NCBI RefSeq assembly: GCF_018885265.1
Contig: NZ_CP076538.1
Coordinates: forward strand, 3,260,001-3,324,000
Direction: 5' to 3'
Length of the DNA: 64,000 nt
Origin: Amycolatopsis aidingensis
GTDB taxonomy: Bacteria; Actinomycetota; Actinomycetes; Mycobacteriales; Pseudonocardiaceae
Shown here: positions 8,683 through 17,146 of the stretch, in pieces
How positions within the stretch are numbered: position 1 is the first letter of the stretch
Layout: every line of letters begins with the position of its first letter
Made by a program: the position numbers and the translations under genes
The notes under the pieces: generated by a model
Seen by the model: only the letters and a program-made list of their open reading frames with translations
What the model was told of the DNA's origin: nothing
The model's database searches: none

Positions 8683-8941
8683 ATGTTTTCCCCCAAGCGG
8701 CCCCAGACGCGCGGTCTCGCGTTTCGCTGGAATTGTCGAGCATTCGCGACGGCGACGCTAGCGGTTCTTAATCGTGCCTTTGGGGCGTTTCCCTAGATTC
8801 GTACCGTCCCGAGACGCACCGCTCGACCGATCTTAACGGCTGCGGAGTCCGGGCGGTTGGTCTCCAACCACGCCCCTGCATAGGCGACAGGTAAAAAATC
8901 TGTCGGTTGATGGTTCAACATAAGTAAGGGAGGTGAATGAC
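8683..8941. promoter_or_regulatory. Divergent control region of SARP and RiPP-like operon
   Basis: A 259-base region without a gene, less GC-rich than its surroundings near 8885-8935. It should hold both promoters. The short palindrome GTTGATGGTTCAAC (8906-8919) lies about 20 bases before the precursor start. No clear SARP heptamer repeats or good -35/-10 pair could be assigned by eye. Confidence 0.4.
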
Positions 8942-9094
8942 GTGAGCCGGAGCAGCACTTTGGCGCAGGCGGCGGCTCAGCCGTCGACCATGCCGATGGT
9001 GAAAACGATTGGCTGCATCTTCTGCTGGAGCCGACACTACCGGCCGTTCGTGCGTGCCTGTGGCAGGCCGAACCCGGTCCTGGTCGCAGCCTGA
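8942..9094 (+). CDS. Candidate RiPP precursor peptide, 50 residues
   Basis: A 50-residue peptide starting at GTG 8942, with GGGAGGTG seven bases upstream. The first part (residues 1-20) is Ser/Ala/Gln-rich and leader-like. The second part holds Cys25, Cys28 and Cys40, several aromatic residues (Phe27, Trp29, Tyr33, Phe36) and basic residues: the core around GCIFCWSRHYRPFVRACG. It is followed by a strong hairpin and then by a radical SAM/SPASM enzyme gene, a normal place for a precursor. I do not recognise the family. It was too short for standard gene finding, and its coding status rests on the ribosome binding site, composition and context. Confidence 0.7.
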   Translation: MSRSSTLAQAAAQPSTMPMVKTIGCIFCWSRHYRPFVRACGRPNPVLVAA

Positions 9095-9115
9095 CCGGAT
9101 GACCCGTCAACAACT

Positions 9116-9147
9116 CGTCTGCTGGGCGGTGCACCGCCCAGCAGACG
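9116..9147 (+). terminator. Perfect hairpin between precursor and radical SAM gene
   Basis: CGTCTGCTGGGCGG (9116-9129) pairs exactly with 9134-9147 around a TGCA loop. No U-tract follows. It could act as an mRNA 3' stabiliser or partial terminator that makes more precursor than enzyme, and it lies only four bases before the ATG at 9152, so it may also limit translation of that gene. Confidence 0.65.
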
Positions 9148-9151
9148 GCCC

Positions 9152-10543
9152 ATGACAAGGAAACGGGGCGTGGTACTCATGTCAGCCACTGTGGCCGGGC
9201 AGCGGCCACCCGAACTGGACGGCGAGCACACCGAGCACGGTGCGGTGCGGCCGGACAACTGGGGAATTCACCTGCAACCAAACGGCGGAATCTTCGTCGA
9301 TCGCACCAGCCTCTACTACGTGCGAATGAGCGGGCTCGCGTTGGAGCTTGCCCTGCAATTGGCCCGTATCGGCACCGTCGCCGACCTGGCCCGGTTACGT
9401 AGCCGGCTCGACCGGGAACCGCTCGAGGACACCCGGCGCTATCTGGATGCGCTATTGAGTAGCCATCCGGTCACGGAAAGCTGGCGAACCGGCGCGCTGG
9501 CAGGCGGAATCCGCGTGACCGGTTCGACCGAGGCGTACCTTCCGTTGAATGCGTCGCTGCAGTTGACCAATGGATGTAACCTGCGCTGTTCCTTCTGTTA
9601 CGCCAGTTCGGGCGACCCTTTTGCTTCCGAATGTTCCGCGGATGATTGGACCGGTGTGCTGGAACGGCTGGCCACCGCGGGTGTCGCGGCGGTGACCCTG
9701 ACCGGTGGCGAACCGACCATCGTCCCCGAGTTCCCGCGGATACTGGCCACGGCGAGCGCGTTGATCGACAACGTGGACATCTTCACCAACGGCCTGGCCT
9801 GGTCCGAGGCCGCGGTGGACTTCGCGGCCGCGCTGGGCAACGTGCGGATCCAGGTCAGCGTGGACGGCCGTGCCGAACACCACGATCTGTTGCGCGGCAA
9901 GGCAGGCTCGTACCGGCGGGCGCTCGGTACCATCCGCAGGCTGACCGATGCCGGGGTCACGGTGTTCGTGGCGATGACCGTCACCCCGGCCAACTATGCC
10001 GATGTCGGCGTGGTGATCGAGCAGGTGGCCGAGGCGGGGGCGCGGCTGTTCCGGGCCGGGCGCACGGTCCCGGTCGGCCGCGGGGACGCCGCCGAGTTCG
10101 TGCTGAGCAGGCCGCAGGTGGACGCGGTGACCGAGCAGTTCGTCCAGGTGCGCGGCAGGGGCATGGACATCGAGGTGGCAGGCTGGGATCAGTGCGCCGA
10201 TCCGGACCAGGAGTTCGCCGCCACCGGGCTGGCGGTGGAGTTCCTGACCCCCGGCTACCTGAGCTGGCATATCCGGGCCGACGGCCTGGTGACCCCGTGT
10301 CAGGTCGAGGAGACCCCGTTCGGGGACATCCGGACGGACTCCCTGGTCCGGATCGGTGACCCACGGCGGCTCGCCACGCTCCGCACAGAGGTGGTGGGCT
10401 GCGCATGCGTGCGCAACATCCGGTTGGACGAGACGGCGGATCTGCCGTTCGGGCTCCGTCCAGGGCCTGCGGCCGCGGAGTGCGCCGGAGTCTGCGCCGG
10501 GGCCACGCGATCGGGTGCGGGACAGGGGTGTGGCTGTGGTTGA
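9152..10543 (+). CDS. Radical SAM/SPASM-like peptide maturase
   Basis: A 463-residue enzyme likely to modify the upstream peptide. Residues about 38-100 resemble a PqqD-like peptide-recognition (RRE) domain (GIFVDRTSLYYVRMSG then GTVADLARL). The radical SAM core carries Cys142, Cys146 and Cys149 in CxxxCxxC, which bind the SAM 4Fe-4S cluster, and GGEP at 185-188. The C-terminal region has eight cysteines (348, 383, 417, 419, 444, 448, 460, 462), consistent with SPASM-type auxiliary clusters; the last two are in GCGCG at the very end. Possible starts are ATG 9152, GTG 9170 and ATG 9179. It overlaps the protease gene by eight bases. The reaction (thioether, C-C or other link) cannot be told from sequence. 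Confidence 0.85.
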   Translation: MTRKRGVVLMSATVAGQRPPELDGEHTEHGAVRPDNWGIHLQPNGGIFVDRTSLYYVRMSGLALELALQLARIGTVADLARLRSRLDREPLEDTRRYLDALLSSHPVTESWRTGALAGGIRVTGSTEAYLPLNASLQLTNGCNLRCSFCYASSGDPFASECSADDWTGVLERLATAGVAAVTLTGGEPTIVPEFPRILATASALIDNVDIFTNGLAWSEAAVDFAAALGNVRIQVSVDGRAEHHDLLRGKAGSYRRALGTIRRLTDAGVTVFVAMTVTPANYADVGVVIEQVAEAGARLFRAGRTVPVGRGDAAEFVLSRPQVDAVTEQFVQVRGRGMDIEVAGWDQCADPDQEFAATGLAVEFLTPGYLSWHIRADGLVTPCQVEETPFGDIRTDSLVRIGDPRRLATLRTEVVGCACVRNIRLDETADLPFGLRPGPAAAECAGVCAGATRSGAGQGCGCG

Positions 10544-12068
10544 GCTGATCGCGCTCGGGCTGAGTGCCCCGTTGCTGGTGTGGTTGTTCCTGCGCTACCG
10601 GGCCTGCGCATACCCCGCGGTGGCCCCGCGCGGGCTACCGGGCAGGCAGGAGGCCTTGCGGCAGGCACGGCACGCGGTGCTGCGGCTGTGCGGGGTCGAC
10701 GTACGGGACTGGCGGGCGTTCGCCACGCTGTGGTTCGACGACGAGACCGTGGAGAAGCTGCACCAGATCGGCGCGGTGGAACGCCAGCGTGGGTTCCTGC
10801 ACGACTGGGGCCTGCGTGGCTCGTGGCGGGTGCGGTTCGTCAGCAACGACGCCGGCGCACGCGGCAGCATCATGGTCGGGCTCTCCGCCCGCGGGGCGGT
10901 GCTGCTGTTCGACATCGACGGCCCGGTTCGGCAGCTCGTCACCCATGGGGCCGCCGCGAAGTCCGCCCCCGGCTCCGCGCCGGGTGGCGGGGAACTGCTG
11001 GCCAGCCTCGACGGCGCGGACGGTGCACTGTGGACCACGACGAGGCCGAGCGGGCACGGCGAGCTCGACCTCGGCGAAGGGACCGTCGAGTACCTGCACC
11101 GCTTCCGCGCCGCCACCGGGGAGGTACGGATCGACCTGAGCGTGGAGACCGTCGGCGATGTGACGCTCCGGGTGGACTCGGTGGTCGACGTGGTCGCGCA
11201 GGATGTGCGGGCGGTGGAGCGGGCCGAGCAGCGCGAGGCGCTGGCCAGTGTGGGCGGCCTGCTCGGGGCGGTGCTCGCCCTGGTCACCGGGGTGGCCATC
11301 CTGGCCTTCGCAGGCGGGCGGGCCGAGCCGTACCTGGTGCTCGCGCTGGCCTGCCCGGTGCTGCTGGCGGTGCTGGCCAACGAGCGGGCTGCGCTGCAGA
11401 ACTCGGCGGTGAACGCCTACGACGGCAGGCTGTCGTGGTCGACGTTCCGCACGGTGAACGTGCTGATGTCGGTCGTCACGGCGATCGTGTCCACGGCGGT
11501 GGTGGTGATCGCCTCGCTGGCCGGTGTGGTGGTCGCGGACCGGATCGGCCTTGGGCTGCTGGACGAGCCGGGCAGCCAGCTGCTGTGGGGCAGCTGGATC
11601 GGCTTGGTGTGGCTGGGTTTCGGGGCCGCAGGCTACGCGCTGCTGCGCAGGGCCGGGGTGGCCAAGGTGTCCGCGGCGCCGGACCGGAGCGCGCTGCGGC
11701 ACGCCGGGGTGGGCGTCGGTGGCCTGCTTGGCGTCACGGTGCAGAGCGCGGTCAGCGAGGAAGTGGTGTTCCGGCTGCTGGGCGTGGCGGTGCTGGTGTG
11801 GCTGACCGACAACACACTGGTGGCCGCGGTGGGCACCGCGGTGCTGTGGGCGGCCATGCACAGCGGTTCGGCCGTCACCCCGCGTTGGCTCCGGATGGGT
11901 GAACTTCTCCTGGTGGGGGCCGTACTGGGTGTAGTGATGGTGGAACTCGGGTTGCTCGCGGCATTACTGGCCCATGCGGTCTTCAACGGGGTCTCGCTGG
12001 TCGCACCACTGCTGGCGCGGGACCGTGCGGCACCGGTGCCGCGGGGTCACGGGGTGGCGGTGACCTGA
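10536..12068 (+). CDS. CPBP-family intramembrane protease with large N-terminal domain
   Basis: A 510-residue membrane protein. The C-terminal third has CPBP (CAAX protease and bacteriocin-processing) motifs: SEEVVFR (EExxxR, near residue 408), a His in AAMHSG (near 441) and HAVFNG (near 480), in hydrophobic segments. Before it lie several other membrane helices and an N-terminal soluble region of about 220 residues that I do not recognise. In RiPP clusters such proteases can remove leaders or give self-protection. It overlaps the radical SAM gene by eight bases and ends two bases before the ABC gene, so the three are translationally linked. GTG 10536 was chosen over 10530 for ribosome-binding-site spacing (AGGGG at 10524). 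Confidence 0.8.
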   Translation: MVELIALGLSAPLLVWLFLRYRACAYPAVAPRGLPGRQEALRQARHAVLRLCGVDVRDWRAFATLWFDDETVEKLHQIGAVERQRGFLHDWGLRGSWRVRFVSNDAGARGSIMVGLSARGAVLLFDIDGPVRQLVTHGAAAKSAPGSAPGGGELLASLDGADGALWTTTRPSGHGELDLGEGTVEYLHRFRAATGEVRIDLSVETVGDVTLRVDSVVDVVAQDVRAVERAEQREALASVGGLLGAVLALVTGVAILAFAGGRAEPYLVLALACPVLLAVLANERAALQNSAVNAYDGRLSWSTFRTVNVLMSVVTAIVSTAVVVIASLAGVVVADRIGLGLLDEPGSQLLWGSWIGLVWLGFGAAGYALLRRAGVAKVSAAPDRSALRHAGVGVGGLLGVTVQSAVSEEVVFRLLGVAVLVWLTDNTLVAAVGTAVLWAAMHSGSAVTPRWLRMGELLLVGAVLGVVMVELGLLAALLAHAVFNGVSLVAPLLARDRAAPVPRGHGVAVT

Positions 12069-12070
12069 CC

Positions 12071-13939
12071 ATGGCGACGACCGCGGAACGCGAGGTGACC
12101 ATGATCGGTGCTCGGGGCAGGGCAGGCGGGCGCGCCGGGGAGCAGGAGATCGACTGGTCCGCAGGGCCCCCGGGGCTCGGCGCCGAGGACGGGCCCCGGG
12201 CCCGGCTGCGGGACCTGTGGCACTACCTGCGTTCGCAGCGTGGGCCACTGCTGGTCGCGCTGGTACTGGGGCTGGTGGCGGCGGTCCTCTCCCTGGTGCA
12301 ACCGCTGCTGGTGATGCAGGTGATCAACGACATCGGCGGGGATATCACCTGGTTGGTGCTCGTGCTGGTCGCGGTGTTCCTGACCGAGGCAGTGATCGGT
12401 GGGGTGCAGAGCTTCCTGCTGCAACGCTCCGGCGAGGCCATGGTGTTCGGGGTGCGCAGGCGGCTGATCGGCCACCTGCTGTACCTGCCGGTCCGCGAGC
12501 ACGACCGGCTGCGTTCCGGGGATCTGCTTTCCAGGGCCGGTACGGACACCACGCTGCTGCGTGAGGTGGTGTCCTCCGGGGTGGTGGAGGCCGTCACCGG
12601 CGTTGTGGCCCTGGTCGGGTCGGTGGCCCTGATGGTGTGGCTGGACTGGTTGATGTTCCTGCTGGTGCTGCTGACCGTGCTGGTGGCGCTGCTGCTGGTC
12701 GGCGCGGCCCTGCTGGGCATCCGGCACGCGTCCGAACATGCCCAGGACCGGGTGGGCGCGATGACCGCGGACCTGGACCGGGCGCTCGGCGCCTTCCGGA
12801 CCGTGCTGGCCAGCCGCGCCCAGCAGCGCGAGGTGGACCGGATCAGTGGACGTGCCGAGGAGGCGTACCGGGCCGGGGTGCGTGCGGCCAGGCTGGACGC
12901 GCTGGTGGGTCCGACGATGATGCTGGCCGCCGATGGGTCGTTCCTGCTGGTGCTTGGCATCGGCGGGGCCAGGGTGGCGAATGGTTCGATGGACCTCGCC
13001 GAGCTGGTGGCGTTCCTGCTGTACCTGATGATGCTGGTGATGCCGCTGATCATGATCCTGCAGGCGGCCACCACCGTGCAGCGCGGGCTCGGTGCGCTGC
13101 AGCGGATCCAGGACACGCTGGCCCTGGACACCGAGCCACACCCCGAATCGTGCCCGGAATCGCACCCCGAGCCTGCGGCAGGGGCGGCGCGGGACGATGC
13201 GGTCGCGGCCGAGCTGCGGCTGGACGGGGTCTCATTCGGCTACACGGCGGAACGACCGGTGCTGCACGAGGTCTCGTTCGCGGTGCCAGCGCATGCACGG
13301 GCCGCGCTGGTCGGTCCGTCCGGGGCGGGCAAGTCCACCATTTTCGCGCTGCTGGAACGTTTCTACGCACCAACTGGGGGCACGATCCGGCTGGGTGGGC
13401 GTGACATCGGCACCATGGCACTGGGCGACCTACGCGGCCGGATCGGGTACGTGCAACAGGAGGCACCGATCCTGTGGGGCTCGCTGCGCTCGAACCTCTG
13501 CTATGCCGCGCCGGAGGCGACCGAGGACGAGATCGCCGACGCGCTGCGGATGACCAACCTGACCGCGCTGGTCGACCGGTTGCCGGACGGCCTGGACAGC
13601 GAGGTCGGTGACCGGGGAGTGCTGCTGTCCGGCGGGGAACGGCAGCGGGTGGCGATCGCCCGCGCGTTGCTGTGCCGCCCGGCACTGCTCCTGCTGGACG
13701 AGCCGACCGCCCAGCTGGACGCGGCGAACGAGGAGGCGCTGGCCGCGACCGTGCGGCGAGTGACGCGGCGCTGCACCGTGCTGGTGATCGCGCATCGGAT
13801 CTCCACGGTCCGGGACGCCGATCTGATCGTGGTGCTGGACGAGGGGCGCGTGGTCGGTACCGGCAGGCACGAGGAGCTGGCGCAGTCGAGCCCGCTGTAC
13901 CAACGTTTCGCCGGGCAACTGGTGCCTCCGATGACCTGA
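12071..13939 (+). CDS. ABC transporter, fused membrane and ATPase domains
   Basis: A 622-residue half-transporter of the ABCB/exporter type. Residues about 55-350 hold six membrane helices. The ATPase has Walker A GPSGAGKST (near 416), signature LSGGE (near 519) and Walker B LLLLDEPT (near 539), followed by the H-loop IAHR. A Pro/Glu/His-rich linker (PHPESCPESHPEP) joins the domains. There is no N-terminal C39 peptidase domain, so leader removal must be done elsewhere, perhaps by the adjacent CPBP protease. It starts two bases after that gene and probably exports the mature peptide and gives immunity. A long hydrophilic N-terminal extension of about 45 residues precedes the first helix. Confidence 0.9.
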   Translation: MATTAEREVTMIGARGRAGGRAGEQEIDWSAGPPGLGAEDGPRARLRDLWHYLRSQRGPLLVALVLGLVAAVLSLVQPLLVMQVINDIGGDITWLVLVLVAVFLTEAVIGGVQSFLLQRSGEAMVFGVRRRLIGHLLYLPVREHDRLRSGDLLSRAGTDTTLLREVVSSGVVEAVTGVVALVGSVALMVWLDWLMFLLVLLTVLVALLLVGAALLGIRHASEHAQDRVGAMTADLDRALGAFRTVLASRAQQREVDRISGRAEEAYRAGVRAARLDALVGPTMMLAADGSFLLVLGIGGARVANGSMDLAELVAFLLYLMMLVMPLIMILQAATTVQRGLGALQRIQDTLALDTEPHPESCPESHPEPAAGAARDDAVAAELRLDGVSFGYTAERPVLHEVSFAVPAHARAALVGPSGAGKSTIFALLERFYAPTGGTIRLGGRDIGTMALGDLRGRIGYVQQEAPILWGSLRSNLCYAAPEATEDEIADALRMTNLTALVDRLPDGLDSEVGDRGVLLSGGERQRVAIARALLCRPALLLLDEPTAQLDAANEEALAATVRRVTRRCTVLVIAHRISTVRDADLIVVLDEGRVVGTGRHEELAQSSPLYQRFAGQLVPPMT

Positions 13940-13994
13940 TCGATGATCGGCCGAAGGGTTGTGCCGCGCTGTCCGGCTGGGTTAGACATCTCCC

Positions 13995-14732
13995 ATGACG
14001 GAGACACCAGCCGGTGACCGGCCCCTTCCGCAGATCGCCGATCGGCAGACCTGGCAGGCGAAGATCGACGAGCTCCGGGTCAGGGAGAAGGCCCACACCC
14101 GGGCCGGGGATGCGCTGGCCGCCGAACGCCGCCGGCTGCCGATGGTCGAGGTCGATCCGCGGACTCCGCTTATCGGAGCCGATGGCCCGGTGCCGTTGGT
14201 CGACGTTTTCGACGGCCGGTCCCAGCTGGTCGCCTACTTCCAGATGTGGCACACCGGAAGGCCCGCCGCGGAGCAGTGCGAGGGCTGCACCTTCTCCACC
14301 GCCCATATCAACGAGCTGTCCTACCTGCACTCGCGGGACGTCAGCTACGCAACCTTCTGTCAGGGACCGTACGAGGAGAGTTCGCGCTATCGTGACTTCA
14401 TGGGCTGGACGGTGCCCTGGTACTCGGTGCCGCAGGAATCCGTGGACCGGTTGGTCGCGGACCGCCATTTCGGCATCCTGGTCAGCTATCTCCGTGACGG
14501 TGACCAGGTCTACGAGACCTACTGGACCACCGGCCGCGGCAACGAGGTGATGGCACCGTCGTACGGACTGCTGGATCTGACCGTCTACGGCCGGCAGGAG
14601 ACCTGGGAGGACTCGCCGGAAGGCTGGCCGCAGCATTGGGGTTCCAAAGGCGGCCAGTTTCAGCTGGACGGCCGCCCGACCTCCCAGTGGTCCCGGATCA
14701 AGGCCGGGCACAACGACGACCTCGGCACGTAG
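13995..14732 (+). CDS. DUF899 thioredoxin-like protein
   Basis: A 245-residue protein of the DUF899 family, which has a thioredoxin-like fold of unclear role. The typical segments are FDGRSQLVAYFQMW, the cysteine pair in EQCEGCTF, and FMGWTVPWYS. The C-terminus (QFQLDGRPTSQWSRIKAG) also fits the family. It follows the ABC gene by 55 bases on the same strand but is not an expected RiPP function, so it is probably independent. It converges on the HNH gene with a 14-base gap. Confidence 0.85.
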   Translation: MTETPAGDRPLPQIADRQTWQAKIDELRVREKAHTRAGDALAAERRRLPMVEVDPRTPLIGADGPVPLVDVFDGRSQLVAYFQMWHTGRPAAEQCEGCTFSTAHINELSYLHSRDVSYATFCQGPYEESSRYRDFMGWTVPWYSVPQESVDRLVADRHFGILVSYLRDGDQVYETYWTTGRGNEVMAPSYGLLDLTVYGRQETWEDSPEGWPQHWGSKGGQFQLDGRPTSQWSRIKAGHNDDLGT

Positions 14733-14746
14733 CCGATGACATGCAC

Positions 14747-15994
14747 TCATTCCGCACCTCCTTGTCGGTGGAGGAGGTTGCGTCTGGGTCTTCGCTCCGG
14801 GTCCAGAAACGCGGGTGGGATGAACTCGGGTAGTCCGTTGCGCATTCTGACTTGCCAGTCGGTGTGGTGGATGAGGTTGTGGTGGTACCAGCACAGCAGG
14901 GTGAGGTTGTGCAGGGCGGTGGGTCCCCCGTTGGCCCAGAACACGACATGATGCGCGTCACATTGCTTGGGTTTTCTCCGGCATCCCGGGAAAGCGCATC
15001 CGCGATCCCGCAAAATCAAAGCCCTGCGGATGGCCAGCGGCACCGCGCGTGTGCGTTGTCCGATGTCGAGGGTCTCGCCTCGCCCGCCCAGGACGGCGGG
15101 CACGAGGTAGGAGTCGCAGGCCATGCGGCGGATTTGTGCGGCGGAGTAGGACTCCTGCCCGTGCAGGAGTCCGTATCCGGTGCCGTGTTTGAGGTCGTCG
15201 AGGGTGATGGTGACCATGACGGTGAAGGGTTCGCCGGCCTCGGTGGGTCCTTCTTCGGGGCATCCGGCTGCCACGCGCAGCACGTCGGCGAACGCGTCCC
15301 CCTGGCGTTGGAACTTGCTGCGCCGGTCCGGTTCGTCTTTGGTGCTGGAGGGTTTCGCTCTCGGTTCGATCAGCCCGGTCAGTACCGCGGCGGTTTCGGC
15401 GTCCAGCTCGAAGCTGCCCCGTAACCGCCCACCCCGGGTTTCGCGCCAGTCCAGGTAGCGTTCCGGGCGGGCCAGCTCCTCTTCGGTGGGTGGATTCCCG
15501 TCTTGGTCCAGGCGGGCCAGAATCTCTTTACCCAGCGCGGACACGGTGTGGGGTTCGTACTCCCGCGCGGCCTTGGTCAACAGGGCCTCGGCATGCTCCC
15601 GGTCCGGCAGGCTGACCGGCTGCGGGAACCGCGCTACCGTCGCCCGGATGGTCTCGATGTGCTCCGGCCCGATTACGCCCTCGGCCGCGGCGGCGCCCAC
15701 CTCGGGGAGGTCGGGTTCCAGGGGTATCCCACCCGGGCCGTAGCGCCGCACCACCGCCCGCGCATGGGCCACCCGTTGGCGGGCGTCAGACGGGTTGACC
15801 CGCAGTATCTCCCGGGTCAACGTCGGCAGGTCCCGATACCCCTTCCGGCTCGCGGTGCCGCGGCCGTCCAACTCGGCCAGGACCGCCAGCTCCCGGGCGT
15901 ACAGAGCTCGCCGCTGCTGTTCGAGGTCGCCCAGCGCGGTCAGGAGTTCCTCCTCGCTCATGCGGGAGGTGTCGATGCCGAAGGTCCTGGTCAC
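14747..15994 (-). CDS. DUF222/HNH endonuclease-like protein (13E12 repeat family)
   Basis: A 415-residue protein with an N-terminal DUF222 helical domain and a C-terminal HNH nuclease motif (CDAHHVVFWANGG ... LLCWYHHNLIHH). Such genes occur in many copies in actinomycete genomes and in mycobacterial 13E12 repeats; their role is unknown. Cysteines around the HNH motif (FPGCRRKPKQCDAHH) suggest a structural metal. GTG 15994 is the start. Multi-copy status cannot be tested here. Confidence 0.85.
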   Translation of the reverse strand: MTRTFGIDTSRMSEEELLTALGDLEQQRRALYARELAVLAELDGRGTASRKGYRDLPTLTREILRVNPSDARQRVAHARAVVRRYGPGGIPLEPDLPEVGAAAAEGVIGPEHIETIRATVARFPQPVSLPDREHAEALLTKAAREYEPHTVSALGKEILARLDQDGNPPTEEELARPERYLDWRETRGGRLRGSFELDAETAAVLTGLIEPRAKPSSTKDEPDRRSKFQRQGDAFADVLRVAAGCPEEGPTEAGEPFTVMVTITLDDLKHGTGYGLLHGQESYSAAQIRRMACDSYLVPAVLGGRGETLDIGQRTRAVPLAIRRALILRDRGCAFPGCRRKPKQCDAHHVVFWANGGPTALHNLTLLCWYHHNLIHHTDWQVRMRNGLPEFIPPAFLDPERRPRRNLLHRQGGAE

Positions 15995-16133
15995 AACCCC
16001 AGACTACCGCGACTTCGCTCATATGTTCGATACACGATCGAGTGAGGGTCGGGTTGCCGGGCAACCGGCAACGTGCCTGGTCACGAGCTACCGGCTGAGT
16101 CGTTAGAATGCGCTCGGTTCGGAGGTGAGTGTG

Positions 16134-16652
16134 GTGCGCAAGGACATGCGATCGGGCTGCCCGGTCAATCTGTCCCTGGAGATCCTGGGTGATCGCTGGA
16201 CGTTGCTGGTGCTGCGCGACATCATCTTCACCGGCGCCCGGCGGTTCCGCGAGCTGCTGGATGGCCCCGAGCGCATTTCATCGAACATCCTCGCCGACCG
16301 GCTCGGCACCCTGGTCGAGTGCGGCCTGCTCACCAGGGCCGGTGACCCCTCGCACAAGCAGAAGATCACCTACAGCCTCACCGAGCAGGCGATCCAGCTC
16401 GTGCCCGTCTTCGTCCAACTGAGCGCCTGGGGCGTCCGGCACCTACCGGTGGCTGAGGAGTACGCCGCCAGGGCGCGGGTGCTCGCGGACGGCGGCCCGT
16501 CGCTGTGGGAGGAGTTCATGGACGAACTCCGCGAGCTGCACCTGGGTTCGCACGCCCGCCGGGCCCCGGCGCCAGCGGGGCCATCCGTCGCCACCCGGCT
16601 GGAGGCTGCGTACACGGCCGCGCTCGACCCCGGCGAGGTCAGCCCGCAGTGA
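16134..16652 (+). CDS. HxlR-family transcriptional regulator
   Basis: A protein of 172 residues with the HxlR winged helix-turn-helix. The N-terminal Cys in GCPVN, then LEILGDRWTLLVLRDI and FRELLDGPERISSNILADRL, are family hallmarks; some members sense thiol or aldehyde stress through that Cys. GGAGGTGA at 16121-16128 favours GTG 16134 over GTG 16125 and 16131. The C-terminal 60 residues are an acidic helix and Pro/Ala-rich tail beyond the usual HxlR domain. No clear target gene is adjacent. Confidence 0.85.
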   Translation: MRKDMRSGCPVNLSLEILGDRWTLLVLRDIIFTGARRFRELLDGPERISSNILADRLGTLVECGLLTRAGDPSHKQKITYSLTEQAIQLVPVFVQLSAWGVRHLPVAEEYAARARVLADGGPSLWEEFMDELRELHLGSHARRAPAPAGPSVATRLEAAYTAALDPGEVSPQ

Positions 16653-16810
16653 CCGCGCGATCCCTGTTTCCTGCCTCGGCTGGAAACGGGAAACGCATTG
16701 TTCGGTCAATCGTGGCCGGTCATCCTTTGGTCAAGGAAAAGTTTCAGGTAATGATTTTCGACCAAACCGGCTCGCGGTGACTCGTCGACCGGACAGGAAG
16801 GTAGTTTCCC

Positions 16811-16990
16811 ATGAAGGTGCTGGTCTCCATTTCCTCGATGGTCCGGATCGCGTTCTGGCTGATGCTGATCGCCGTCGTGTTCGGTGCGGTGCTGGCGAGC
16901 GGATCACCACGGGCGGCCGAAGGGGCTGGTCCGGCCTGGTCAGGCCGGGTGCCCTCGGTCGCAACCGGTTCCGCGTCCGGCACCGGCTGA
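16811..16990 (+). CDS. Small membrane or secreted peptide, 59 residues
   Basis: An ATG with AGGAAGG nine bases upstream opens a 59-codon frame. The product has a hydrophobic segment at about residues 12-29 (IAFWLMLIAVVFGAVLA) and a Gly/Ser/Ala-rich tail, like an uncleaved signal anchor or a short secreted peptide. It lies between the HxlR gene and the XRE-NB-ARC-TPR gene on the same strand. I do not recognise a family; it is a supported but hypothetical gene. Confidence 0.5.
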   Translation: MKVLVSISSMVRIAFWLMLIAVVFGAVLASGSPRAAEGAGPAWSGRVPSVATGSASGTG

Positions 16991-17146
16991 CCGCACTCGC
17001 TCGACCGAGGGGGAGGTGCGGGGCGGCCGGCCGGAAACCCCGGCCGGCCGCCCCATCCGTTGACCGCTTTTCCGCCACCTGTGGGGTACCCGCCGCGATG
17101 CGTCGCCAGCCATACTTGGGCGTGACGTGTGGGGGAGTGGCTTCGG

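Noticed and set aside
8783..8797. CCCTAG preceded by GGCGTTT, half of a PimM-type operator in the RiPP control region
   Set aside because: Only one half matches the consensus and the cluster has its own SARP, so it is most likely chance.
9095..9151. Hairpin as a classical rho-independent terminator
   Set aside because: No U-tract follows and the next gene starts four bases later; kept as an attenuator or stabiliser candidate instead.
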